A model generated the notes under the pieces. It did no database searches and was not told where the DNA came from. It saw only the letters and a list, made by a program, of their open reading frames with translations. The translations under genes and the position numbers were made by a program. DNA of 64,000 bases from Sulfurimonas sp. Its GTDB lineage: Bacteria; Campylobacterota; Campylobacteria; Campylobacterales; Sulfurimonadaceae. Location: contig NZ_JAPHUF010000007.1 of the NCBI RefSeq assembly GCF_026196735.1, forward strand, positions 124,001-188,000, read 5' to 3'. Each line of letters starts with the position of its first letter. The first letter of the stretch is position 1. Shown in pieces: positions 10,572-18,814 of this stretch.

Positions 10572-12161
10572 ATGAAAAAACATACTGTAGTAGTTTGTGA
10601 CCATATACATGAAGCAGGGTTAAAAATGCTTCAAGAAGATGAAAATATAAATTTTATAATGGCAGCAGATGTTGATAAAACAGAATTAGTAGAAAAAATT
10701 ATTCCAACAGCAGATGTAGCAATAACAAGAAGTTCAACTGATGTTGATGAAAAGTTTATAGCAAATGCTAAAAATATGAAAGCTATTGTCCGCGCGGGTG
10801 TTGGTGTTGACAATGTAGACATCCCTGGTTGTTCAAAAGAGGGAATCATTGTAATGAATGTTCCTACTGCCAACACTATTGCTGCAGTAGAGCTTACAAT
10901 GGCACATATGCTTTCATGTATGAGAATGTTTCCGTATTCACATGATCATCTTAAAAACCAAAGAATATGGAAAAGAGAAAAGTGGTATGGACATGAGATG
11001 AAAGGTAAGAAGCTTGGTGTTATCGGTTTTGGTAATATCGGTTCTCGTGTAGCAAAGCGCGCTAAAGCATTTGAGATGGATATTGTTGCATACGATCCAT
11101 ATATCAGTCCATCTAAAGTTACTGACCTTGATATGGAGTACACTAAAAACTTTGATGATATTTTAGCTTGTGATATTATTACAATTCACACTCCTAAAAA
11201 TCAAGAAACTATCGGTATGATAGATGAAGCAGAATTTGCTAAAATGAAAGACGGTGTAGTCGTAATCAACTGCGCTAGAGGTGGTCTTTATAATGAAGAA
11301 GCGCTTTACAACAATCTAAAATCCGGTAAAATTCGTTTTGCCGGCATAGATGTGTTCAACAAAGAGCCTGCAACTGATCATCCCCTGCTAGACCTTGATA
11401 ATGTAACCGTATCTCCCCACTTAGGTGCAAATACATTTGAATCTCAGTATAACATCGGTACACAAGCTGCTGAGAATGCAATCGCTGCTGCTAAGGGAAT
11501 GTCATATCCACATGCAATGAATCTACCGATAGATGAGAGTAAAATACCATCATTTGTTAAGCCTTTCTTAGAGATGGGACAAAAGATTGGTTTCTTAGAG
11601 TCTCAGATGAGCAAGTCTCAGATTATAGCAATAAAAGTTAGCGGGCAGGGTGAAATATCACAATATGTGGATTCTCTTGCTACTTTTGTTGCAGTTGGTG
11701 CAATGAGCCAAAACAGCGGTGATACAATTAACTATGTAAATGCTGATTTCGTTGCAAAAGAAAAAGGCATTAAAATAGAGTCTGAAGCTTTAGCTGACTC
11801 ATCTGTATTTAAAAATCTTATTACAGTTAAGCTTACAACTTCAGAGGGTACTACAACAATCTCTGCTACTATCTTTGATGATGGCGTAAAGCGTATTGTT
11901 GCTATTAACGGCTTTGACATCGAAGTGGCACTTAAAGGCGATATGATTTTATTGAAAAACAGTGATGTCCCCGGTGTTATAGGCAGTATCGGCTCAATAT
12001 TAGCAAAAAACAATGTTAATATTGCTGACTTTTCACTTGCTAGAAATGAGCATTCAGAAGCATTAGCTGTTATTTTAGTTGATAATGCAGTTAATGAAAC
12101 AACTTTGAAAGAACTTTCACAACTTGATGCTTGTCTAAGCGTTAATTACGCAAAACTTTAA
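10572..12161 (+). CDS. serA: D-3-phosphoglycerate dehydrogenase (long form)
   Basis: First step of serine synthesis, oxidising 3-phosphoglycerate with NAD+. At 529 residues it is the long form: substrate domain, Rossmann domain (GVIGFGNIGSRVA near residues 148-160), catalytic Arg in NCARGGLYNE, Glu in FNKEP and His in SPHLGA, an intervening domain, and a C-terminal ACT domain (about residues 455-529, DVPGVIGSIG) that in relatives binds serine as feedback inhibitor. AAGGA precedes the ATG. A hairpin at 12171-12196 ends the transcript. Confidence 0.97.
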   Translation: MKKHTVVVCDHIHEAGLKMLQEDENINFIMAADVDKTELVEKIIPTADVAITRSSTDVDEKFIANAKNMKAIVRAGVGVDNVDIPGCSKEGIIVMNVPTANTIAAVELTMAHMLSCMRMFPYSHDHLKNQRIWKREKWYGHEMKGKKLGVIGFGNIGSRVAKRAKAFEMDIVAYDPYISPSKVTDLDMEYTKNFDDILACDIITIHTPKNQETIGMIDEAEFAKMKDGVVVINCARGGLYNEEALYNNLKSGKIRFAGIDVFNKEPATDHPLLDLDNVTVSPHLGANTFESQYNIGTQAAENAIAAAKGMSYPHAMNLPIDESKIPSFVKPFLEMGQKIGFLESQMSKSQIIAIKVSGQGEISQYVDSLATFVAVGAMSQNSGDTINYVNADFVAKEKGIKIESEALADSSVFKNLITVKLTTSEGTTTISATIFDDGVKRIVAINGFDIEVALKGDMILLKNSDVPGVIGSIGSILAKNNVNIADFSLARNEHSEALAVILVDNAVNETTLKELSQLDACLSVNYAKL

Positions 12162-12170
12162 TCTTTAAGG

Positions 12171-12196
12171 CTTCTACATGTATCTACATGTAGAAG
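12171..12196. terminator. bidirectional terminator between serA and the RND pump genes
   Basis: A perfect inverted repeat, CTTCTACATGTA (12171-12182) and TACATGTAGAAG (12185-12196), lies in the 50-base gap between convergent genes. It is followed by a pyrimidine-rich tract on the + strand. The arms carry the ACATGTAG word that also builds the hairpin after katA. Confidence 0.75.
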
Positions 12197-12211
12197 TTTC
12201 TTCTCTTGTTT

Positions 12212-13894
12212 CTAATTTAAATTAAAATGTCTCTGTAAATCTGAATTAAAAAGTAGTATAGGAACAACTATCAATGATGCTACAACTGCGGCAATTGTTC
12301 CAAATATTAAAGCAACTCCAAGACCACCAAAAACAGCGTCACCAGCAAGAAGTGTTGAAGCCAGTATAATAGCCGCGGCTGTTAAAAAGATTGGCTTAGC
12401 ACGAGTTGCTGTTGCATATGCAATTGCCTCAGCTTTTGGCATATTTTTATCGCTCATTAAAGATTTTGTAAAGTCTATTAAGAGTAGAGAGTTTCTTGAA
12501 CTGATACCAATTAGTGCAATAAAGCCTATAAGTGATGTGGCAGTTAAAAAGAATGTGTCTGTGGTGAAAATATCCATAATATAGTGCCCGACAATCACTC
12601 CGATTATTGATAAAAAAGATCCTAAAAGTATAATACCGCTGAGAGTGTAGCTTTTATAGTAAACCACCATAAGCAAAAATATCAGTACAAGAGCAGCAAT
12701 AAAAGCAGCACCTAATTCTACAAATGTATCTAATGTGACTTCCATCTCTCCATCCCAAATAAGTTTATATACTTTAGCGCTCTCTTTTTCTGTAAGTTGC
12801 AGGTTAAACAGACCGATTTTTTCTATCTTATATTTATCATTAAAAGTGTTTAATATTACATCTCTAGCATCCATAAGAGGGTAAACTTGAGAAACCATAT
12901 CGGTCTTTGCCATTACATTTGTCATTTGGTGAAGATTTTTACTCATAATCATCGGATTTGATTTTTTGGGATAAAAACTTACCAATTCGGTTAATGGTAT
13001 CATCATACCCATCTTATTCATTAGTTTAAGAGAAGTTAACTTGGCTTTGATTGAGTTTAGATCTTTAGATGAAAATTTCTTAGACTCTTTACTCAAGGAT
13101 AAATATATAGGTATCTGATCGCTTATAACATCAGAATTTTTAACGGCTATCTGCATACCTTCAAATGCGAGATAAAGTATATCATTTAACTGTTTTATAT
13201 CTACCCCAGATAGAGCAACTTTGGTGCTGTTGACATGTAACTCAAAGGTGTCATAAATTTCATCTTGCATTACTTCTACATCAACTAAGCCATCAGTATT
13301 TTTAAAGACTTCTTCTACTCTATTTGACAACTCTCTGATACCGTCTGCATCATCTCCATAAATTTCAGCTACGATTGCAGCTAAAACAGGAGGACCCGCC
13401 GGCGGCTCAACAAAAGAGATTGTTGTGCCTTTATGTATGGAAGCACATGTTTTTTGTATATCAGGTCTCATTCTTTGGACCATAAAGTAAGATGGCTCAC
13501 TTCTGTCATGTGCTTTTGATAGATTTAGAACTATCTCTGCAACATTCTCAGAGTTTTTAAAGTGCGAGCCTTTTATCAAACCTGCAAAATCAAGAGGTGC
13601 ACCCATACCAAGAAATACTTCTAAGTCTTTGACCTCTTTTTCTTTTTGTACAAAAGAGACTACACAGTCTGTTACTTCTTTTGTCTGCTGAATCGAACTT
13701 CCTTCACTAAGTGTAGTATAAATCGTAAATGTGTCATTGTTTTTTCCAGGCAGCATCTTTGCTAAAACCATTTTGCTTGGAGCTATCATAAGTACGGAGA
13801 GTATGAATGCTAAAAGAGTTGCAAAAAGTATCAGGTTTCTTTTTTTAGGATTTTGTATGCCGTTTAAAACAGTATCTTGAAATTTTTCAAACAT
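12212..13894 (-). CDS. RND efflux pump, C-terminal half (split gene)
   Basis: A 560-residue protein matching the second half of an RND inner-membrane pump. It begins just before transmembrane helix 7 (about residues 20-40), then has the second periplasmic porter/docking region, then helices 8-12 (about 390-555). The N-terminal half is the upstream gene at 13894-15477. The junction reads TAATG, so stop and start share a base, and the ATG has its own AAGGAG 8 bases upstream. This argues for two real genes rather than a sequencing frameshift. Together they make 1087 residues, the size of one intact pump. Substrates are unknown. Confidence 0.88.
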   Translation of the reverse strand: MFEKFQDTVLNGIQNPKKRNLILFATLLAFILSVLMIAPSKMVLAKMLPGKNNDTFTIYTTLSEGSSIQQTKEVTDCVVSFVQKEKEVKDLEVFLGMGAPLDFAGLIKGSHFKNSENVAEIVLNLSKAHDRSEPSYFMVQRMRPDIQKTCASIHKGTTISFVEPPAGPPVLAAIVAEIYGDDADGIRELSNRVEEVFKNTDGLVDVEVMQDEIYDTFELHVNSTKVALSGVDIKQLNDILYLAFEGMQIAVKNSDVISDQIPIYLSLSKESKKFSSKDLNSIKAKLTSLKLMNKMGMMIPLTELVSFYPKKSNPMIMSKNLHQMTNVMAKTDMVSQVYPLMDARDVILNTFNDKYKIEKIGLFNLQLTEKESAKVYKLIWDGEMEVTLDTFVELGAAFIAALVLIFLLMVVYYKSYTLSGIILLGSFLSIIGVIVGHYIMDIFTTDTFFLTATSLIGFIALIGISSRNSLLLIDFTKSLMSDKNMPKAEAIAYATATRAKPIFLTAAAIILASTLLAGDAVFGGLGVALIFGTIAAVVASLIVVPILLFNSDLQRHFNLN

Positions 13895-15477
13895 TAGTGA
13901 CTCTCCTTTTCTTTATGGTCTGGTTTTTTTAGCATTCTCAGAGCTAGATAAGGAGTGAAAATATATGCTACAAAGAGTGAAGCTATAAGAGCAACAGGAA
14001 CATTTGCAGGGATTGGTTTCATGAACTGACCCATCATCTGTCCAACAAATGCCATCGGAACCATAGTCATTATGATAGCAAGAGTTGCAATATTTGTTGG
14101 TGGACCAATCTCATCTGTTGCTTCGACCATAATGTTTTCTGGAGTTTTGTCTGCAGACTCCTTAGAATGATAGTGTCTATGAATATTTTCAATAACAATA
14201 ATAGCCGCATCAACCAAAAGACCAAGCGAGAGTAAAAATGCAAAAAGGGTAATACGATTGATTGTCTGATCTGTTAGATAAGCAACAAAAAGCGTAATTG
14301 CAAGAATAGCCGGAACGGTAAAAGTAACGATTAATGATTCTCTCCAGCCAAGGACAATTACAAGTAAAATTGCAATTATGACAATAGATAAAACAAGATG
14401 ATAAACAAGTTCATTAACCGCTTCGTTAGCTCTTTGACCATCATTTCTAGTTATTACAAAGTTGATTCCGTCTTTGTTTAGAGTCTCTTTGTAAGTTTCT
14501 AGCTCTGTTTTAACTGCATCTGCAATGATTACAGCATTGGTTCCTTGAAGTTTTGATACGGTTAAAGTAACTTGTTCTTGAAGAGGTGTAAACTCTCCTT
14601 TTTCATCTCTTTTACTTATTAGAGCTGATTTGAAGTTTTGTATATCGTATGAGGCTTGTACTTTAGCGATTTGTTTTAGATAAACCGGAGAACCCATGTA
14701 CTTAGCAACAATAATATTTCCGATATCGTCTGCACTCTCTATGGCATTTTTTACACCAAGCATGATTATCTCGTTCTCTTTAGTTCTGTTTTTTACGGCT
14801 GGAACACTATATGAAAGGGATTTTACTCCCTCTACTATCTGACCCATAGAGATGTTATAGCCTGATAGTTTATTGATATCTACTTCAATGTTGAACTGGT
14901 GACGATTACCGCCCTTTAGCTCTGTCACGGCCACATTATCAAGTCCATTTATACGGTGCTGAATATCTTTTACTTTATCATAGAGTTCAGTTTTACTCAT
15001 ATCTTTATTGTTTGAGTAAAACGCAACTGTAACAACAGGAATGTCAACATCGATATCCAGAGGCTTTATGATAGGATTCATTGCACCTTTTGGAAACATG
15101 CCGGAATTTTGCATAATCTTGTCATACACTTTAAGGTTTGAATCTTCCTTGGCTTCACCTATAAAAAAAGCAGCATTAACGATACCTACATTGTCCATTG
15201 CCATACCGGAGATATGCTCAACTCCTTTTACTTCTTTGAGCTTTCTCTCAAGCGGTTTGACTATTACTTTTTGTATCTCAGATGCACTGGCCCCTGGCAG
15301 CGCAACGATGACAGTTGAGCCACTTACAACCATTTGAGGGTTCTCTTCGCGAGGCATAATAACAAGTGATAAATATCCAATAGCTAATAAGAATATACCC
15401 AGAACAATAGTTAATGGGTTTCGTAAGAATCCAGATGCAAGCTTTCCAGCTATATCTGTGGGTTTATATGAGTTCAT
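13894..15477 (-). CDS. RND efflux pump, N-terminal half (split gene)
   Basis: A 527-residue protein matching the first half of an RND pump. Transmembrane helix 1 is around residues 20-40, followed by the first porter/docking domain, then helices 2-6 (about 340-515). It ends with a short charged tail exactly where intact pumps continue into helix 7. The conserved helix 4 acidic segment is visible as LGLLVDAAIIVIENI, consistent with proton coupling. It follows the adaptor gene by 10 bases, with AAGG before the ATG. It probably pairs with the next gene to form a trimeric pump joined to the adaptor and TolC protein of this operon. Confidence 0.88.
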   Translation of the reverse strand: MNSYKPTDIAGKLASGFLRNPLTIVLGIFLLAIGYLSLVIMPREENPQMVVSGSTVIVALPGASASEIQKVIVKPLERKLKEVKGVEHISGMAMDNVGIVNAAFFIGEAKEDSNLKVYDKIMQNSGMFPKGAMNPIIKPLDIDVDIPVVTVAFYSNNKDMSKTELYDKVKDIQHRINGLDNVAVTELKGGNRHQFNIEVDINKLSGYNISMGQIVEGVKSLSYSVPAVKNRTKENEIIMLGVKNAIESADDIGNIIVAKYMGSPVYLKQIAKVQASYDIQNFKSALISKRDEKGEFTPLQEQVTLTVSKLQGTNAVIIADAVKTELETYKETLNKDGINFVITRNDGQRANEAVNELVYHLVLSIVIIAILLVIVLGWRESLIVTFTVPAILAITLFVAYLTDQTINRITLFAFLLSLGLLVDAAIIVIENIHRHYHSKESADKTPENIMVEATDEIGPPTNIATLAIIMTMVPMAFVGQMMGQFMKPIPANVPVALIASLFVAYIFTPYLALRMLKKPDHKEKESH

Positions 15478-15487
15478 TTCTACAACC

Positions 15488-16321
15488 TTATGGTACTATG
15501 ACAGTGGCATACATACCAGGATATACAGACTTATATATGTTTTTAAACGATACTTTTATTTTAAAAGTGTGTGTCATAGGGTTTGAACTTGGGATTATTG
15601 CGCTTACTTTTCCTATGGTGCTAATATTTAAAGAAGGTATGTTTACAGTTACTCTTGTTCCATGTTTTATGCGTGATAAATCATTTTCTGCTATTTCAGC
15701 AGATATTTTTAGATTGCTTAAATCTGATAAAACAATTGCCGGCACACCAGGCATAGCCATTTCGCCCACTTTAATATTTTTGGCAACTATAACACCAGAG
15801 TTTGGAGCTTTTATGTTTAAGTACTTATATTGATTCTTAACTTCTGCGAGTTGTGCTTTTGCTTGTTCAACCTGCTTGGTTGCTATAATAATCATATTAG
15901 CGAGATTTTGTTCAGCTAAGGCAAGATTTTCAACTTCAAATTTTGAGACCATGTCTTTTGCCAAAAGCCTTCTGTGTCGCTCTAAATTTAGTTTTATATT
16001 TGTATATTGGTTTTGGTACATTTGAAGAGAAAGCTGTGCTTGTGAAATACCAAGTTGAACTTGTGTAAGAGCAGAGTCAATCTCTTTTGAATCGATTGTA
16101 TATAGCAGTTGACCTTTGTCTACATAATCGCCTTCTGAAACTTTTACTTCAGTAACAAAACCCATAAAACGGCTTGTAATCATTTTTTTGTTATCACTAA
16201 TAACAGTTCCGGAGAGAGTTATGCTCTCTGCTATTAGTGAAGCTGTAAGTGCTAAAAGTATTAAAAGTTTGTTACTGAAACCATTTAGTGGTTTCATGCA
16301 TTGCAATTTATTGCTTATCAT
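15488..16321 (-). CDS. RND periplasmic adaptor (membrane fusion protein)
   Basis: A 277-residue adaptor linking the inner-membrane pump to the TolC-like channel. It has an N-terminal membrane or signal segment (about residues 17-31), a biotinyl-lipoyl half (GFVTEVKVSEGDYVDKGQLL, around 54-73), a short helical hairpin (about 80-165), the second lipoyl half (IKAPNSGVIVAKNIKVGE), then beta-barrel domain. The ATG overlaps the tolC-like stop as ATGA with GGAG 8 bases upstream, so I keep the first Met. At 277 residues it is shorter than typical AcrA-type adaptors. Confidence 0.9.
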   Translation of the reverse strand: MISNKLQCMKPLNGFSNKLLILLALTASLIAESITLSGTVISDNKKMITSRFMGFVTEVKVSEGDYVDKGQLLYTIDSKEIDSALTQVQLGISQAQLSLQMYQNQYTNIKLNLERHRRLLAKDMVSKFEVENLALAEQNLANMIIIATKQVEQAKAQLAEVKNQYKYLNIKAPNSGVIVAKNIKVGEMAMPGVPAIVLSDLSNLKISAEIAENDLSRIKHGTRVTVNIPSLNISTIGKVSAIIPSSNPMTHTFKIKVSFKNIYKSVYPGMYATVIVP

Positions 16322-17670
16322 TGTAAATCTCCATTTGCTAGTTTTTCAAGTGCGAAAATTCTCTCGTTGCGCTTATTTCTTGTTTGTTGCAGTTGCAATA
16401 TCTTCTCTATTTGTTCAGACTGTTTAATGATAACATCAGCCATAGAAGAGAGTTTTTCTCTGTATCTTCCCTCATAGTTTTTATATATCTCATCAGCGAG
16501 TGCCAACTCTTTTTCAAGTGATTCTATATCTTTATCAAAGGTCTCAATCTCTGTTCTTATTTTTTGTACTTTAAGAGAGATTCCACTTTTTGCAAGAGCG
16601 ACTTGTGTTTTACTCTTTAAAAAATCCAGGCGTGACATCTCAACATTTGCACTGTCTATACCACCATTAAAAATATTCCAAGTAAGTCTTGCTCCAACAG
16701 TATAAGATGCATGATCTGATGCATCGCCAAGAAAATTATCATCAGCTGTTGACACCTCTGCGAAAGCTCCAAGTGTCGGATAGTACGATGATTTTGAGAC
16801 ATCAATCATGCTCTTTCTTACATTCAATCCACTAGCTGCTCTTTGAATGTCTAGATTAGAATTTAGTATCTCCTCATTTGACAACAGAGGCATTGTGACA
16901 TTAATAGATGGTGTTTTTATATCAGTTATTTTTTGATTTAGCAAAAAACTTATGTAGTGATATAAAAGTTTTTGATTTGAGTGCATTTGAGATATAAGTC
17001 TCTCAACATTACCTTTTTTTGCTTTAACTTCCAGCAAGTCTACTTTTTTAGCATAACCGACTTCAATCATATTTTGCGTAATATTTTGCAGAGTGTTGAT
17101 ATTTTGTAAAATTATATTTAGATTAAGAGTTGATTCACGCAAAAGAGCCATATCGTAAAAACTTTTTCTCAGTTCATATATTTTTTCATGTATAACTTTA
17201 GATTTTTCAAGTTTTTTTAGTTTACTCATAGATTTCATAACATCTACATAACTTGAAATTTTAAAACCCGTAAAGAGTGGAATCTCATACTTTAGTTTAC
17301 TTTGAAAAAAGTTTCTCGAATCAGGATAGTTTAAATCTTGAGGAGGTGTGTCATTGCTTATAGTTCCAAAATCTGCAAATCCAAAGTCGTTAAATGTAGC
17401 TTCTCTAGAGGCAAGTTTAAAACCAAAAACATTTCCGGCATCATCAGAAGTTGCAAAATCTTGTATAAAATCAAGTTTCCCCCAATGATTACCCGAAGCT
17501 GTATATATGTTCTCTTTTGCATTTTGAACATCAAGAGAAGCAGATTTTATTTCTAGGTTATTTGATTTTAAAATCTCTATCGCTTCATCTAGGCTCAAAG
17601 CTGATGATGCAGCTAATATAGAAGTATTTAGTATAAAGATGGTGAGTAGTATGTTAAATATTTTTTTCAT
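16318..17670 (-). CDS. TolC-family outer membrane efflux channel
   Basis: A 450-residue outer membrane factor and the first gene of the efflux operon (channel, adaptor, split RND pump). The signal peptide covers roughly residues 1-20. Two tandem OEP repeats follow, with long heptad-rich helices and the conserved LTWNIFNGG segment in the second repeat. AAAGGAAA precedes the ATG. The outer membrane channel coming first, and 4-base coupling to the adaptor, are typical of metal or solvent RND operons in Campylobacterota, but sequence alone does not give the substrate. Confidence 0.92.
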   Translation of the reverse strand: MKKIFNILLTIFILNTSILAASSALSLDEAIEILKSNNLEIKSASLDVQNAKENIYTASGNHWGKLDFIQDFATSDDAGNVFGFKLASREATFNDFGFADFGTISNDTPPQDLNYPDSRNFFQSKLKYEIPLFTGFKISSYVDVMKSMSKLKKLEKSKVIHEKIYELRKSFYDMALLRESTLNLNIILQNINTLQNITQNMIEVGYAKKVDLLEVKAKKGNVERLISQMHSNQKLLYHYISFLLNQKITDIKTPSINVTMPLLSNEEILNSNLDIQRAASGLNVRKSMIDVSKSSYYPTLGAFAEVSTADDNFLGDASDHASYTVGARLTWNIFNGGIDSANVEMSRLDFLKSKTQVALAKSGISLKVQKIRTEIETFDKDIESLEKELALADEIYKNYEGRYREKLSSMADVIIKQSEQIEKILQLQQTRNKRNERIFALEKLANGDLQ

Positions 17671-17698
17671 AAATTTCCTTTATGTATTTAAAAATAAG

Positions 17699-17738
17699 TA
17701 AGTTAAGTTGATATTATAACCTATATATCTTTAACTTA
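17699..17738 (-). promoter_or_regulatory. candidate promoter and operator dyad of the efflux operon
   Basis: On the reverse strand a TATAAT occupies 17718-17713, about 43 bases before the tolC-like ATG. It is flanked by an inverted repeat, TAAGTTA at 17699-17705 and TAACTTA at 17732-17738, with 26 bases between the arms. A repressor dyad spanning the -10 box would fit a regulated efflux operon, but no regulator gene is adjacent. Confidence 0.4.
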
Positions 17739-17778
17739 TATTAATTATTAAAGCCCTACTTTTTTAGATAAATACCCC

Positions 17779-18738
17779 TTAAGTTATAGATTTAAGACCA
17801 AGCATTAGATACTTTTGGTTGAATTTATTCATCATTGATGTATCTTTGATCATCATTTTTAAAGCATCAAAAGAGCTGTACTCTTTTCTGTGAGGTCTAT
17901 TATTTGTTAGTGCATCAAAAACATCACAAATTGCTAAAATAGACGCAAAGTCACTTATCTCATCACTCTGTAAGCCCTCTGGATAGCCGCTGCCGTCGTA
18001 TCGTTCGTGATGATGAATAATTGCATCAAGTATGTATGGGTCATGTATATGATTTTTTTTGACAATATCAACACTGTATTGGCTGTGTTTACGAATCTCT
18101 TTGGTCTCTTGTGGTGTGAGTTTGTTTTTTTTATCTATTATCATTTTATCGATTTTTTTATAGCCAACATCGTGCAGAAGTGCTGCGATACCGACTTGTG
18201 TTAATTTCTCTTTAGTAAAATTGAGCTGCACACCGAGTTTTACTGCATAAATAGCTACATGTATTGAGTGAGTTGATAATTTATTGTCATTTAGTAAAAA
18301 CGGCAGTGTCTTTTTCATAAAATTTTCATCGTACTTTATTAGATAGATAATGGATTGAACAATCAAATTAGCGCAGTTTGAATCAAATTTATCATCTTTA
18401 TTTGAGAGGTACATGTCAAAAAACTCATTAGCAATTTCATATAGTAATTTAACTCTTTTGTCTGTGTTTTCACGGTTATATCTGATATAGTATTTTAATG
18501 TTTCACAAGTTAGTATCTGTTTATCTTTATCTTTTGACAACATATAAAGTTTTTCTTGTTTTTTTAATTTGGTATATAGCGACTCAGAGAGCAGGGTTCC
18601 CGCTTCTATAATAATCACATAATCTTTGTCTTTGTTTATGAAAATATCAAATGGCACTGTGTCGCCAACTTCTACAGAATTTACATCAAACAGCAGATAT
18701 GATTTAAGATAATTTAATTTCGTTTTTACAATTTTCAT
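17779..18738 (-). CDS. HD-GYP domain protein (probable cyclic di-GMP phosphodiesterase)
   Basis: A 319-residue cytoplasmic protein without membrane segments. The N-terminal ~120 residues are of unclear fold, and the C-terminal half is an HD-GYP domain: LLHDVGYKKID (HD), KHSQYSVDIV, then HHHERYDGSGYPEGL (the GYP motif), and CDVFDALTNNRPHR. HD-GYP enzymes hydrolyse cyclic di-GMP with a metal centre, and the ligands I can see are intact. It is adjacent to a GGDEF-EAL gene on the same strand across a 76-base gap, forming a likely signalling pair. Confidence 0.9.
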   Translation of the reverse strand: MKIVKTKLNYLKSYLLFDVNSVEVGDTVPFDIFINKDKDYVIIIEAGTLLSESLYTKLKKQEKLYMLSKDKDKQILTCETLKYYIRYNRENTDKRVKLLYEIANEFFDMYLSNKDDKFDSNCANLIVQSIIYLIKYDENFMKKTLPFLLNDNKLSTHSIHVAIYAVKLGVQLNFTKEKLTQVGIAALLHDVGYKKIDKMIIDKKNKLTPQETKEIRKHSQYSVDIVKKNHIHDPYILDAIIHHHERYDGSGYPEGLQSDEISDFASILAICDVFDALTNNRPHRKEYSSFDALKMMIKDTSMMNKFNQKYLMLGLKSIT

Positions 18739-18814
18739 AACAAGAGTATATCACTATTAATGTAAAAAGTTGATGATAAATTTTGTTCATGCTACGCATA
18801 AAGTAGAGCTATAT

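Noticed and set aside
13890-13900. A frameshift or sequencing error as the cause of the split RND pump
   Set aside because: The split falls exactly between structural halves, and the second gene has its own AAGGAG and a TAATG overlap, so a simple error is less likely; I cannot exclude it without reads.
15414-15833. A forward frame spanning the boundary of the RND half-pump and the adaptor
   Set aside because: It runs opposite to two conserved genes and would have to cover their junction; there is no supporting start signal.
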